From Pirellulales bacterium (lineage in GTDB: Bacteria; Planctomycetota; Planctomycetia; Pirellulales; JACPPG01), in NCBI GenBank assembly GCA_035546535.1, contig DASZWQ010000064.1, positions 1 through 60,092 on the forward strand: 60,092 nucleotides of DNA. Direction: 5' to 3'. Of the stretch, positions 8,612 to 17,589 are shown piece after piece (within the stretch, counting starts at the first letter, position 1; the number at the start of each line of letters is the position of its first letter). Below the pieces are notes generated by a model. That model did not search any database, was not told the DNA's origin, and saw nothing but the letters and a program-made list of their open reading frames with translations. Both the position numbers and the translations under genes were made by a program.

Positions 8612-10060
8612 ATGAAACTCGCGCGCCTGCTGTTTTCTGTTTTCGTTGTCGCGCTGTTTTTCCTGAATAGTGAGATACGCGCCGAGGATGCCAAGCCCGC
8701 CGCCGAGCGTCCGCCGGTCAGCTTCTTTCGCGACATTCGCCCGATCCTGCAAGACCGCTGCCAGGGGTGTCATCAGCCGGCCAAGGCCTTGGGCGGGCTC
8801 ACGCTCACCAGCTACGCCACGTTGGTCAAGGGGGGCGAGAGTGGCGAGGCGGGTGTAGTTCCGGGCAAGCCGGACGACAGCGAGCTATTGTCGCAGATTC
8901 TGCCCAGCGGGAACGATCCGCCGGCCATGCCCAAGGGCGCGCCGGCGCTGAAGCCCGATCAGATCGACCTCGTGCGGCGGTGGATCGCCGAGGGCGCCAA
9001 GGATGACACGCCGGACGCGGCCGAGATCGCCATCGATCGCGATCATCCGCCCGTCTATGCCGCGCCGCCGGTGATTACGTCGCTCGATTATTCGCCCGAC
9101 GGCGCACTGCTGGCCGTTTCGGGTTATCACGAGGTGTTATTGCACAAAGCGGACGGCGCCGGCGGCGCGTCCGGCAGTATTGCGGCGCGGCTGGTGGGCT
9201 TGTCCGAACGGATCGAGTCGGCCCGCTTCTCGCCCGACGGAAAGCGGCTGGCCGTGACGGGTGGTTCGCCGGGTCGTTTCGGCGAATTGCAGATCTGGGA
9301 CGTGGCGAGCGGTGAACTGAAGCAATCGGTGCTGGTTACCTATGACACGATCTACGGCGCGAGCTGGTCCGGCGACGGCGGCAAGGTCGCCTTCGGCTGT
9401 GCCGACAACACCTGCCGCGCGATCGATGCGGCGAGCGGCAAGCAGGTGTTTTTTCAAGGCGCGCACAACGATTGGGTGCTCGATACCGTATTTTCCGCCG
9501 ACAGCTCGCACCTGGTGAGCATCAGTCGCGATCGCTCGATGAAGTTGAACGAAGTCGCCACCGAGCGTTTCGTGGACAATATCACCAGCATCACGCCCGG
9601 CGCGCTCAAGGGCGGGCTCATGACGATCGACCGCAACCCGAAGAATGACGAATTGCTTGTCGGCGGGGCGGACGGAACGCCGAAGATCTATCAAATGCAC
9701 CGCACCAAGGCGCGGCAAATCGGCGACGACTTCAACCTCATCCGCGCGTTCGAGGCGATGCCAGGCCGTATCTTTTCGGTCCGCTATAGCGCCGACGCCT
9801 CGCGCATCGTGGCCGGCAGCTCAAGCGACGGTGCCGGCGAAGTGCGGGTTTATAACGAAGCCGATGCGAAGTTGGTATCGCGTTTTGCTACCGAGCATGG
9901 CGCGGTCTACAGCGTCGCTTTCCGGCCTGATGGCAAGGAAGTCGCCGTGGGCGGTTTCGACGGCATGGTGCGCATTTACGATCCCACGTCAGGCAGTATG
10001 TTGCGCGAGTTCATGCCGGTGCCGCTCGCGCCGGCCGCGGCGCAACAAGCTGCGCGATAA
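8612..10060 (+). CDS. c-type cytochrome (PSCyt1) and WD40 repeat protein
   Basis: This 482-residue exported protein begins with a signal peptide (KLARLLFSVFVVALFF). It continues with a planctomycete cytochrome C domain (about 32-125) containing the haem site CQGCH and the family phrase LGGLTLTSYATLVKGG. The rest forms a WD40 beta-propeller, with repeats such as FSPDGKRLAVTGG and FRPDGKEVAVGGFDGMVRIYDP. It lies 61 bases upstream of a DUF1549/DUF1553 gene on the same strand, the usual planctomycete pairing. The two probably form a periplasmic or surface redox system, but the reaction is unknown. Length and domain order are typical. Confidence 0.92.
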   Translation: MKLARLLFSVFVVALFFLNSEIRAEDAKPAAERPPVSFFRDIRPILQDRCQGCHQPAKALGGLTLTSYATLVKGGESGEAGVVPGKPDDSELLSQILPSGNDPPAMPKGAPALKPDQIDLVRRWIAEGAKDDTPDAAEIAIDRDHPPVYAAPPVITSLDYSPDGALLAVSGYHEVLLHKADGAGGASGSIAARLVGLSERIESARFSPDGKRLAVTGGSPGRFGELQIWDVASGELKQSVLVTYDTIYGASWSGDGGKVAFGCADNTCRAIDAASGKQVFFQGAHNDWVLDTVFSADSSHLVSISRDRSMKLNEVATERFVDNITSITPGALKGGLMTIDRNPKNDELLVGGADGTPKIYQMHRTKARQIGDDFNLIRAFEAMPGRIFSVRYSADASRIVAGSSSDGAGEVRVYNEADAKLVSRFATEHGAVYSVAFRPDGKEVAVGGFDGMVRIYDPTSGSMLREFMPVPLAPAAAQQAAR

Positions 10061-10121
10061 CGACTCCCAAACGAAACTCGAAATTCATCGATCGATCCAT
10101 AACTCCACAGAGCTGATCGCT

Positions 10122-13100
10122 ATGAATCGCACAAGATATGGACGCCTGGCGAGAAACACGGTGCTGATCGTGGCCGGGCTGGTGGTTATGACTGCTTCGA
10201 CCTTCGCAGCCGACGAGCTGGCCCTTGAAAAGCTGCCCGAGGGGATGCAGCTCGCCAGGTTGGAGGTCCTGCCCGCATCGATTGCACTGGCCAACCGCTA
10301 CGCTTATGCGCAACTGCTCATTACGGGCGTCTCGGCCGATGGTTCGCGGATCGACGTCACGCGCATGGCCCAGGTCGAAGACCCCGCGGGCCTGGTGAAA
10401 CTGAACGATCACCGCCTGGTGCGACCGGTGGCCGACGGTGAAACGGCGCTGCGCATTTCGCTAGCAGGCCAAACAGCGGACGTGCCGGTCAAAGTCGCGG
10501 GGTACGCGGCCGATTATCCGGTCGATTACGTACGCGACGTGATGCCCACCATGTCGAAGATGGGATGCAATGCCGGCACGTGCCACGGCGCGGCCAACGG
10601 CAAGAACGGGTTCAAACTTTCGCTGCGCGGTTACGATCCGCTCTTCGATCATCGCGCCCTGACCGACGATCTGGCCGGCCGGCGCTTTAACCGCGCCGCG
10701 CCCGATCAGAGCCTGATGCTGCTCAAACCGTCGGGCGGCGTGCCGCACGTGGGCGGCGTGCTGACGCATCCGGGCGAGCCGTATTACGAGCTGCTGCGCG
10801 CGTGGATCGCGGCCGGCGTGAAGCTGAATCTCGACACGCCCCGAGTGACCAAGATCGACGTCTATCCGCAGGGACCGCAGATCCCGCTGCCGGGCATGAA
10901 GCAGCAAGTGATCGTGATGGCCACTTACGCCGATGGGGCAGTGCGCGACGTCACGGCCGAAGCATTCTTGGAAAGCAGCCTGACCGACGTGGTGGAGGTC
11001 GACAAGCAAGGTTTGGCCACTGGCACGCGGCGCGGAGAGGCGTCGCTTCTGGCCCGCTACGAAGGGGCCTATGCAGCCACGACCGTCGTCGTGATGGGCG
11101 ATCGTAGCGGCTTCGCCTGGCAGGATCCACCGGCCAACAATCACCTCGATACGCTGGTTTACAACAAGTTGAAGAAGGTGAAGGTGCTGCCCAGCGACCT
11201 GTGCACCGACGCCGAGTTTGTCCGCCGCGTCTATCTCGACCTGGTGGGCGTGCCCCCGCAGCCGGAAGTGGTGCGGGCCTTTCTCGCCGACACGCGCGAA
11301 ACCAGGCTCAAACGCGAGGAATTGATCGATCGGCTGATTGGCGGACCGGAATTCGTCGACCACTGGACGAACAAGTGGGCCGACTTGCTGCAAGTGAACC
11401 GAAAGTTCTTGGGCGAAGAGGGAGCCTGGGCGTTTCGAAACTGGATTCGCCAGGCGCTGTCGGACAACATGCCCTACGATCAGTTCGTGTACAGCGTTCT
11501 GACGGCGTCGGGCTCGACGATGGAGAATCCGCCCGCGTCGTACTACAAGGTCCTTCGCGCGCCAGCGGACGTGATGGAGAACACGACGCAGCTCTTCCTG
11601 GCCGTGCGCTTCAACTGCAACAAGTGCCACGATCACCCGTTCGAGCGCTGGACGCAGGACCAGTATTACCAGCTAGCGGCGTATTTCGCGCACGTGGGCC
11701 GCAAGGCTGATCCCGAATTCGCCGATCGCAAGATCGGCGGCACCGCGGTCGAGCAGGCGCTACCGCTGTCGGAAATCGTCTATGACCAGGGAGCCGGCGA
11801 AGTGACGCACGAGCGTACCGGAAAAGTCACGCCGCCCAAGTTCCCTTACCAATACGCAGGGTCGGACAGCGCCGCCGCGGCGCCCTCGCGCCGTGACCAA
11901 TTGGCGCACTGGATCACGTCGAAGGACAACCCCTATTTCGCCAAGAGTTACGTGAACCGGATTTGGAGCTACCTGTTGGGGGTCGGCATCATCGAACCGA
12001 TCGACGATATTCGCGCCGGCAATCCGCCCACGAATCCCGAGCTGCTCGATCGGCTGACGGCCGATTTCATCAACAGCGGGTTCAACGTGCGCGAGCTGTT
12101 CCGCGAGATTTGCAAGTCGCGCGTTTATCAGCAGTCGATCACTACGAACAAGTGGAACCAGGACGATGACATCAACTTCGCACACGCCCTGGCGCGGCGC
12201 TTGCCGGCCGAGACGCTGTACGACGCCGTACACGCGGCGACCGGTTCGCGGCCAAAGTTGCCGGGCGTGCCCGAGGGCTTTCTGGCGACGCAGTTGCCCG
12301 ATAGCGGCGTGGAACTGGCCGACGGCTTTTTGAATCTGTTTGGCCGCCCGCCGCGCGAAAGCGCCTGCGAGTGCGAACGTTCGACCGGCGTTATGCTCGG
12401 TCAGGCGCTGAACCTGGTGAATGGTCCCACGATCGCCGAAGCGATTGCCGATCCGCAAAATCGCATCGCGTCGCTGGTGGGCGCGCAGGCCGACGACTCG
12501 AAGCTTGTCGAAGAATTGTTCGTGGCGATTTTGAATCGCTTTCCAAAGCCCGAGGAATCGGCCGCGGGCGTCGCTGCGATCAACGCGGCGAAAGAAGAAT
12601 ACAACCTGTTGCAGGCCAAAGTCGATGCGTTCGAGCGCGAACAATTGCCGGCACGGCAAGCTGCGTGGGAAAAAGAGCAGCAGCCCGTGACCTGGACGCC
12701 GCTCGCTGTGGCATCGGCTACGTCGATGGCGGGAACGACGTTGACGCCGCAGCCGGATGGCTCGATCGCCGCCACTGGTGTGAGCCCTGACAAGGATACG
12801 TACACGATCGTCGGTACGACGCGGTTGGCAGGCATCACCGCTTTGCGCATCGAGGTTCTGGCCGATCCGAGCCTGCCATCGGGCGGCCCGGGACGCGCTC
12901 CGAATGGAAACTTCGTGCTTGGAAATGTGCGAGTGACCGCGGCGCCCTTGGCCGATCTGGCGGCGGGCAAAGCTGTGGCGCTGCAAGGGGGCGTGGCCGA
13001 CTTCTCCCAGGAAGGCTATCCAGCGGCCAACGCCATCGATGGAGACGGCAACTCGGGCTGGGCCGTCGCCACCGCCGCTGGCAAATCGCACCTGGCGATT

Positions 13101-13466
13101 TTCGAAACGGCCGCCGACATCGGCACGGCCGAAGGGAGCGTCTTGTCACTCGTGCTCGATCAACCGTACGGCGGGCAGCACACGCTCGGCCGATTCCGCA
13201 TCATGGCAACAAACGCGCCGCGGCCGGTGAAGCTCGATTCGCTTCCGGCCCCCGTGGCCGAGGCGCTCGTGATTGCGGCCGACAAGCGCACGCCGGAACA
13301 GCAAGCGGCCATCACGGCGCATTTCCGCAGCCAGGATGCTGAATGGTTGCGTTTGAACGCCACGCTCGAAACGGCCCGGCAGGCCCACGGTCAATACCGG
13401 CTGCAGGGTGCACAGGATCTGGCGTGGGCGCTAATCAACAGCCCGGCGTTCTTGTTCAACCGCTGA
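10122..13466 (+). CDS. DUF1549/DUF1553 (PSCyt-associated) protein with inserted beta-sandwich
   Basis: This large exported protein has 1114 residues. In order it shows a signal peptide, an Ig-like region, a cytochrome-like motif GCNAGTCHGA near residue 147, a second Ig-like region (about 235-330), DUF1549 (about 345-560, with FNCNKCHDHPFERW) and DUF1553 from about 585. A beta-sandwich resembling a discoidin/F5-8 module (about 900-1040, containing YPAANAIDGDGNSGW) is inserted before the usual DUF1553 end, DLAWALINSPAFLFNR. I chose the ATG at 10122 because a clear signal sequence follows. The neighbour upstream is the WD40 cytochrome. The enzymatic role of this family is unknown. Confidence 0.92.
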   Translation: MNRTRYGRLARNTVLIVAGLVVMTASTFAADELALEKLPEGMQLARLEVLPASIALANRYAYAQLLITGVSADGSRIDVTRMAQVEDPAGLVKLNDHRLVRPVADGETALRISLAGQTADVPVKVAGYAADYPVDYVRDVMPTMSKMGCNAGTCHGAANGKNGFKLSLRGYDPLFDHRALTDDLAGRRFNRAAPDQSLMLLKPSGGVPHVGGVLTHPGEPYYELLRAWIAAGVKLNLDTPRVTKIDVYPQGPQIPLPGMKQQVIVMATYADGAVRDVTAEAFLESSLTDVVEVDKQGLATGTRRGEASLLARYEGAYAATTVVVMGDRSGFAWQDPPANNHLDTLVYNKLKKVKVLPSDLCTDAEFVRRVYLDLVGVPPQPEVVRAFLADTRETRLKREELIDRLIGGPEFVDHWTNKWADLLQVNRKFLGEEGAWAFRNWIRQALSDNMPYDQFVYSVLTASGSTMENPPASYYKVLRAPADVMENTTQLFLAVRFNCNKCHDHPFERWTQDQYYQLAAYFAHVGRKADPEFADRKIGGTAVEQALPLSEIVYDQGAGEVTHERTGKVTPPKFPYQYAGSDSAAAAPSRRDQLAHWITSKDNPYFAKSYVNRIWSYLLGVGIIEPIDDIRAGNPPTNPELLDRLTADFINSGFNVRELFREICKSRVYQQSITTNKWNQDDDINFAHALARRLPAETLYDAVHAATGSRPKLPGVPEGFLATQLPDSGVELADGFLNLFGRPPRESACECERSTGVMLGQALNLVNGPTIAEAIADPQNRIASLVGAQADDSKLVEELFVAILNRFPKPEESAAGVAAINAAKEEYNLLQAKVDAFEREQLPARQAAWEKEQQPVTWTPLAVASATSMAGTTLTPQPDGSIAATGVSPDKDTYTIVGTTRLAGITALRIEVLADPSLPSGGPGRAPNGNFVLGNVRVTAAPLADLAAGKAVALQGGVADFSQEGYPAANAIDGDGNSGWAVATAAGKSHLAIFETAADIGTAEGSVLSLVLDQPYGGQHTLGRFRIMATNAPRPVKLDSLPAPVAEALVIAADKRTPEQQAAITAHFRSQDAEWLRLNATLETARQAHGQYRLQGAQDLAWALINSPAFLFNR

Positions 13467-13484
13467 GTCCGAGGGGCGTCGCTC

Positions 13485-14333
13485 TTACGACTCGACGAAT
13501 TCCTCGGCGGCGTCGCGCATGACCTGCACGTCGGCGTCGATGCCGGTCCATAGTTTGAAGCCGATCGCCCCCTGGTTGACGATCATGCCCACGCCGTCGA
13601 GCGTTTTGAAGCCGGCCTGCTGACTCTTGCGCACCAGCCGCGTGACCGGCGGGCTGGCGATCACGTCGGCCACGACCAGGTGCCGCGGCGCCGCGTCGAG
13701 GTTCACCGGTACGCGGGCCGATTCGTCGTTCAGACCGATCGACGTGGCGTTAACGAGCACGTCGGTATCGGAAGTGACGCGGAAATCGCCTTCCCAGGGA
13801 ATGAGCGCCGCAGGCGTGTGGGTCTTTTCGTTCAAGCGATCGACCAGCGATTGCCCGCGCTCGATCGAGCGATTGACGACCGAGATCGTGGCCGCGCCAG
13901 CCAGCGCCAGTTCGACGGCGATCGCCCGGGCCGCGCCGCCGGCGCCCAAGAGCATGATGCGTTTTCCAGCCGGATCAACGACACCGCGCAAGGACTGCAA
14001 GAAGCCCTTGCCGTCGGTGTTCTCGCCGACCAATTGCTCGCCATCGCGAACGATGCAGTTCACAGCGCCGATCAAGGCCGCGGCGTCGGTCAATCGGTCG
14101 AGGTACTCGAGAACGGGCACCTTGTGCGGTTTGGTGATGTTGGCCCCGCGAAAGCCCAGCGCGCGGATGCCGCGAATCGCATCCCCCAGATTTTCGGGCG
14201 TGACTTCCAACGTCAGGTAACGCCAATCGAGACCATGATGGATGAACAATTTCTCCATCATGTACTGTGTCGGATTACCGGCAACGGCCTGGCCCAAGAG
14301 AGCGCACACCTCTTGCAAAATAGATCGGGGCAC
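13485..14333 (-). CDS. aroE: shikimate dehydrogenase-like protein
   Basis: This 282-residue enzyme would reduce 3-dehydroshikimate to shikimate with NADPH in aromatic amino acid synthesis. Present are the catalytic Lys in GANITKPHK, the substrate motifs GAVNCIV and GENTDGKGF, the nucleotide loop LLGAGGAARA, the NR motif VVNRS and a C-terminal GVGMIVNQGAIGF. The N-terminal shikimate-binding segment, usually HSxSP, reads GNPTQ, so one substrate Ser appears as Asn and the other as Thr. This suggests either a planctomycete variant or a different substrate (quinate-type). It is the last minus-strand gene after the methyltransferase, separated by 158 bases and a palindrome. Confidence 0.88.
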   Translation of the reverse strand: MPRSILQEVCALLGQAVAGNPTQYMMEKLFIHHGLDWRYLTLEVTPENLGDAIRGIRALGFRGANITKPHKVPVLEYLDRLTDAAALIGAVNCIVRDGEQLVGENTDGKGFLQSLRGVVDPAGKRIMLLGAGGAARAIAVELALAGAATISVVNRSIERGQSLVDRLNEKTHTPAALIPWEGDFRVTSDTDVLVNATSIGLNDESARVPVNLDAAPRHLVVADVIASPPVTRLVRKSQQAGFKTLDGVGMIVNQGAIGFKLWTGIDADVQVMRDAAEEFVES

Positions 14334-14445
14334 GGCAAATCATCCGTCGAACTAAGGGAGGTGGTGCAATGACACCGGCCGGGAATGCGAGTGTCTCGGG
14401 CCGGATGAATCGCCTCAATCATCCCCGCTGCCGCCCCAATTTTCA

Positions 14446-14459
14446 ACCACCGCGGTGGT
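14446..14459. promoter_or_regulatory. 14-base perfect palindrome upstream of aroE
   Basis: ACCACCGCGGTGGT is a perfect palindrome, flanked by TTTTC on the left and GAAAA on the right, so the dyad extends with one mismatch pair to 26 bases. It lies between the methyltransferase stop (14492) and the aroE start (14333). It could be an operator for aroE or a terminator hairpin; it lacks the T-run of a typical intrinsic terminator on either strand. Confidence 0.45.
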
Positions 14460-14491
14460 CGAAAAACATCATTTGCCGATTGTCGCGACGG

Positions 14492-15325
14492 TCACGGCAT
14501 CCACAGCCCGGGCGATCCGCCGCGAGACGTGTCGACGGGCGACTTCGGCTTGCGCCGCGCCTTGATCCGGACATATGGCGCCACGTACCGGCTGCGATGC
14601 GCGAATTCGCCCGGCGAGGATTGCGCATCGGCATGAACCGGTTCGAGTAAATCCTCGATGACGAAGCCGGCGCGGCACATTTCGCCGATCAACTCTTCCC
14701 AGCGATGCAGAAATTCGAGCGTCCCTTCCTCGCGATGCGGGCTTTGGGCCACCGGCGGTAGCGGTCCGTTACGATAATAGGGCTCGACGAGCTCATAGCC
14801 GCGCGCGCTTGCCCGTACGTCGGCCTGCAGGCTGCCGGGCTGTTTGTGCTGACTGATATAAACACCACCGGCCGCGATCACGCGTCCCACTTCGCGATAC
14901 ATCCGCGATACGTCAGGGATGTAACAAGAGCTGACCGGCTGGATGACGATGTCGAATTCGTCGGCCGCAAAGCACGACAGGTCGTCCATCGACGCTTCCA
15001 CCGCGCGAATATTCAATCCGCGCTCGGTCGCTACGGCGCGATCGAGCGCGAGCATGGCGGGGCTGATGTCGACGACCGTCACCTGCGCGCCGGCTGCCGC
15101 GTAGAACGCGCTTTGCCGCCCGCCGCCAGCGGCGAGGCAGAGGACGCGCCGGCGGGCGACACCTTCCTCGAGCCAGGAATCGCCGGCGACCGTGGCGGGC
15201 GAATCGGCGATGTCGCTGTCGCGCGCCGGCCGTGTGAAACGCTGCTGCCGCGACACCAGCGCATCCCACGCACGGGCGTTATGCTGCCGGGCAACGGACG
15301 AGAAATCTGCGGGCTCGCGGTTCAT
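14492..15325 (-). CDS. class I SAM-dependent methyltransferase
   Basis: This 277-residue protein has the Rossmann-like methyltransferase fold: motif I is VLCLAAGGGRQSAFYAAAG, the acidic residue after strand 2 is in VTVVDISPAML, and the post-I region is VEASMDDLS. Strand 4 is FDIVIQPVSSCYIPD, in the position that often reads as the substrate-proximal loop. There is no signal peptide, so it should be cytoplasmic. Its ATG overlaps the stop of the PEP-CTERM gene (ATGA), implying translational coupling. It is therefore the third gene of the transcript that begins with the cobalamin riboswitch. The methyl acceptor is unknown. Confidence 0.87.
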   Translation of the reverse strand: MNREPADFSSVARQHNARAWDALVSRQQRFTRPARDSDIADSPATVAGDSWLEEGVARRRVLCLAAGGGRQSAFYAAAGAQVTVVDISPAMLALDRAVATERGLNIRAVEASMDDLSCFAADEFDIVIQPVSSCYIPDVSRMYREVGRVIAAGGVYISQHKQPGSLQADVRASARGYELVEPYYRNGPLPPVAQSPHREEGTLEFLHRWEELIGEMCRAGFVIEDLLEPVHADAQSSPGEFAHRSRYVAPYVRIKARRKPKSPVDTSRGGSPGLWMP

Positions 15326-16494
15326 CGCCGCAGTTTAATGCCCGCCGCGACCAGCACCAGGGCGACGGCAGCCAAGGCGGCGGTGGCCGGCTCGGGGACC
15401 GGCTGTACGACCATCACGGTGTCACTAAACCCAGCGCCCGGGCCCGATTGACTCAGTACAAAGGCCACGCGCCCGCCGGCTGCACCGCTGAAGGGGGCGA
15501 AATCGGTCGTGCCTGGCAAATAAGCGAGGCTTTCGCCGAATTCGCTGCCACTGGCCGTCGGCAGACTGAGGATGCCGTCGGCTGCGTTGCTCCCCAGGCC
15601 CGGCTGGAACAATCCAAAGGTGTAGGGATTGGCGCCGCTGTCGGTCGATACCGGCACGCTACCGGTTACCAACAAGTGATCGCCCGAGGTGACGGCCAGG
15701 TCGAAGCTACCGACGTTGGAGGTTAATAACTGCGGAGAACCGCTGGTCGCCGTCGCGTCGCCGGTACCGGAAAGCGTGACCTGGAAAATCGATGACGTGG
15801 GAGGGCCGCCGCTGAAGTTAAAAGCGCCGGTCTGATAGATCAGGTGCCCTTGCGAGTCGAAGCCCATGCCGGCGGTGTAATCCTGTCCGGTATTGATCAC
15901 CGGGTTCGCCGCGCCCGTCGAGCGGTTGATTTCGTAGATCGACGCTCCGGGTCCCTGAATGCCCGGGCCTCCGGCGGCGTCTGAAACGAAGATGTCGCCA
16001 TTCGGTCGCACCGCAACTTGAGAAATAAACGGCACGACGCTGAAGCCGGGATCACTCAAAATCGTGCTGGGCGTGACGTTGACGTGTCCGCTCGAGATCG
16101 AGCCCGTCACGGGCACGGAAAATAGATAATCGCCACCATCCGAGTCGGTGATGAGCAAACCGCCCGTGATCGGATCCCAGGTGACACCGCCGACGCTGCC
16201 GAAGCCGCCGAAGTCGCTCGTATCCTGCACTTGAATTGGCGTCCCGAGCGAACCGTCGCTATGCACGACGTCGATCGTATGCGACGGCGAGTTAAACGAA
16301 CCCTCGACGATGTACAACGTGCCATCCGGGCTGTAAGCCACACCTGCGGCGTTGGTCGTAACCGACGAGAGGTCGGTCGTCTGGAAGCCTGGCGCAAGAA
16401 ACGGAGCGGCGACCACGGGCGTCGAGGCATATAGCAAGCAGCCACCCGCCAGGACGATCATCAGGCAGGTACGTTCGAAAAAATCAAATTGCAT
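15322..16494 (-). CDS. PEP-CTERM sorted beta-propeller (NHL/SMP-30-like) protein
   Basis: This 390-residue exported protein has an N-terminal signal (TCLMIVLAGGCLLY then ASTPVVAA) and a body of repeated four-strand blades. These include AGVAYSPDGTLYIVEGS, VGGVTWDPITGGLLITDSDG and VAVRPNGDIFVSDAAGG, as in NHL or SMP-30 propellers. It ends with a PEP-CTERM sorting signal: PVPEPATAAL, a hydrophobic helix and IKLRR. An exosortase elsewhere should anchor it to the cell surface. I chose the ATG at 16494 because AAAGGAAAG lies just upstream. It starts 51 bases after the DUF1559 stop and overlaps the methyltransferase start. No ligand is known. Confidence 0.88.
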   Translation of the reverse strand: MQFDFFERTCLMIVLAGGCLLYASTPVVAAPFLAPGFQTTDLSSVTTNAAGVAYSPDGTLYIVEGSFNSPSHTIDVVHSDGSLGTPIQVQDTSDFGGFGSVGGVTWDPITGGLLITDSDGGDYLFSVPVTGSISSGHVNVTPSTILSDPGFSVVPFISQVAVRPNGDIFVSDAAGGPGIQGPGASIYEINRSTGAANPVINTGQDYTAGMGFDSQGHLIYQTGAFNFSGGPPTSSIFQVTLSGTGDATATSGSPQLLTSNVGSFDLAVTSGDHLLVTGSVPVSTDSGANPYTFGLFQPGLGSNAADGILSLPTASGSEFGESLAYLPGTTDFAPFSGAAGGRVAFVLSQSGPGAGFSDTVMVVQPVPEPATAALAAVALVLVAAGIKLRR

Positions 16495-16545
16495 GGAATC
16501 TTTCCTTTCGAGGAGCATCATGGGTGTCAGCGGCCGTGCGGGCCG

Positions 16546-17397
16546 CTATTCAATCAAGTAATCAGCATCGCCATTCGCGCGGGTACAGAGAGGCCCCAGG
16601 ACCTTGAAATCAATCGAAGCATCAAGGAAATGGGCGCTGCCATCGCACATCAGCACCTGGGCGGCGCCGACGTGGTCAGACCAGATTTCGTTGTCCTGGA
16701 AAATGTTCACGCTCTTGGTCGAATCGAAAATGTTTTCGCCATTGGCCCATTCGCCACCCGTCAAGCTGCCCCGGCCCGTGTCCTCGGCGATGATGATGGT
16801 GTGACTCAGGCCATCGACAATTTCTGATTGGCGAATGCTGCGGTCGTAAAGCATCACGCCGTTGGCATAGAGCGAAAGCGGCAGCAGCCCGTTACCAAAC
16901 ATTCCGCCATAATCGCTGCAGGCGCGCATGGCGCCCGGCGTGAGAGGCAAGCTGCCGGTGAAATTGCCGTCGCGGTCATTGGTCAGCCGGCTGGTCGACG
17001 GGCAGAGATAAACCGCGATCACCTGACTCGTGGCCGGTGCGTTCACCGGACTGTCGTAGCGGTACGACGTATTGAACTGGCTGCGAATGTTCTGCTGTTC
17101 GAGATACGGGAGAACGTATAGCGACCAGGCGAGTTGCTGGACATTACGATCGGTGCAGCCCGGCGGGTACGCGGCCAGGCTATCGTGATAGTTCGCGAGC
17201 GCGATGCCGATCTGCCGCAGATTGTCGCCACAGGCCGCGCGGCGGGCCGATTCCCGCGCCTGCTGCACCGCCGGCAGGAGCAGCGCCGTCAGCGCGCCGA
17301 TGATGGCGATCACGACCAGGATTTCGACCAGGCTGAAGCCACGGGTCGACAATCCGCGATTTGCCCGGCAACGGCTGGCAAGCTTCGACCCGATCAT
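16546..17397 (-). CDS. DUF1559 pseudopilin-like protein, first gene of riboswitch operon
   Basis: This 283-residue protein has a type IV pilin-like N-terminus. The prepilin peptidase site is in [18 protein letters not shown], followed by [17 protein letters not shown], the standard DUF1559 opening. The C-terminus holds the planctomycete H-x9-DG signature as [13 protein letters not shown] chose the ATG at 17397, although an in-frame extension of 20 codons exists. DUF1559 proteins are very numerous in planctomycetes and are thought to be exported pseudopilins of unknown function. This copy is unusual in having about 190 bases of leader after a cobalamin riboswitch. The PEP-CTERM gene follows after 51 bases. 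Confidence 0.93.
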   Translation of the reverse strand: MIGSKLASRCRANRGLSTRGFSLVEILVVIAIIGALTALLLPAVQQARESARRAACGDNLRQIGIALANYHDSLAAYPPGCTDRNVQQLAWSLYVLPYLEQQNIRSQFNTSYRYDSPVNAPATSQVIAVYLCPSTSRLTNDRDGNFTGSLPLTPGAMRACSDYGGMFGNGLLPLSLYANGVMLYDRSIRQSEIVDGLSHTIIIAEDTGRGSLTGGEWANGENIFDSTKSVNIFQDNEIWSDHVGAAQVLMCDGSAHFLDASIDFKVLGPLCTRANGDADYLIE

Positions 17398-17551
17398 GGC
17401 TGTTTCACCGCGCACGCGCGCATGCCGAGCGACGAGCAACGCGCGACCTTGGCGCACGGTTGCGCAAGCAACCGCGCATGACGGATCCCGCGTGGGCCGA
17501 TCAGGGCAGCAAGCGTGCGATTAGCGGCGTCCTTCGACAGACCGAATTTCC

Positions 17552-17580
17552 GCAGCCTCCGTCCCTCGCGGAGAAGCTGC
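17552..17580 (-). promoter_or_regulatory. hairpin after the riboswitch, candidate expression platform
   Basis: On the minus strand GCAGC-TT-CTCCG pairs with CGGAG-GCTGC around the loop CGAGGGA, giving a 10-base-pair stem with a two-base bulge. It begins about 10 bases after the B12 box. There is no T-run after it, so it is not a classic intrinsic terminator. It may instead alternate with aptamer pairing or recruit another factor. Confidence 0.5.
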
Positions 17581-17589
17581 CGAGCACCG

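Noticed and set aside
14369..14650. 93-codon plus-strand frame with a good AGGGAGG ribosome site
   Set aside because: It overlaps the 3' end of the methyltransferase on the other strand and its composition (Arg/Pro-rich) is that of a GC-rich antisense shadow.
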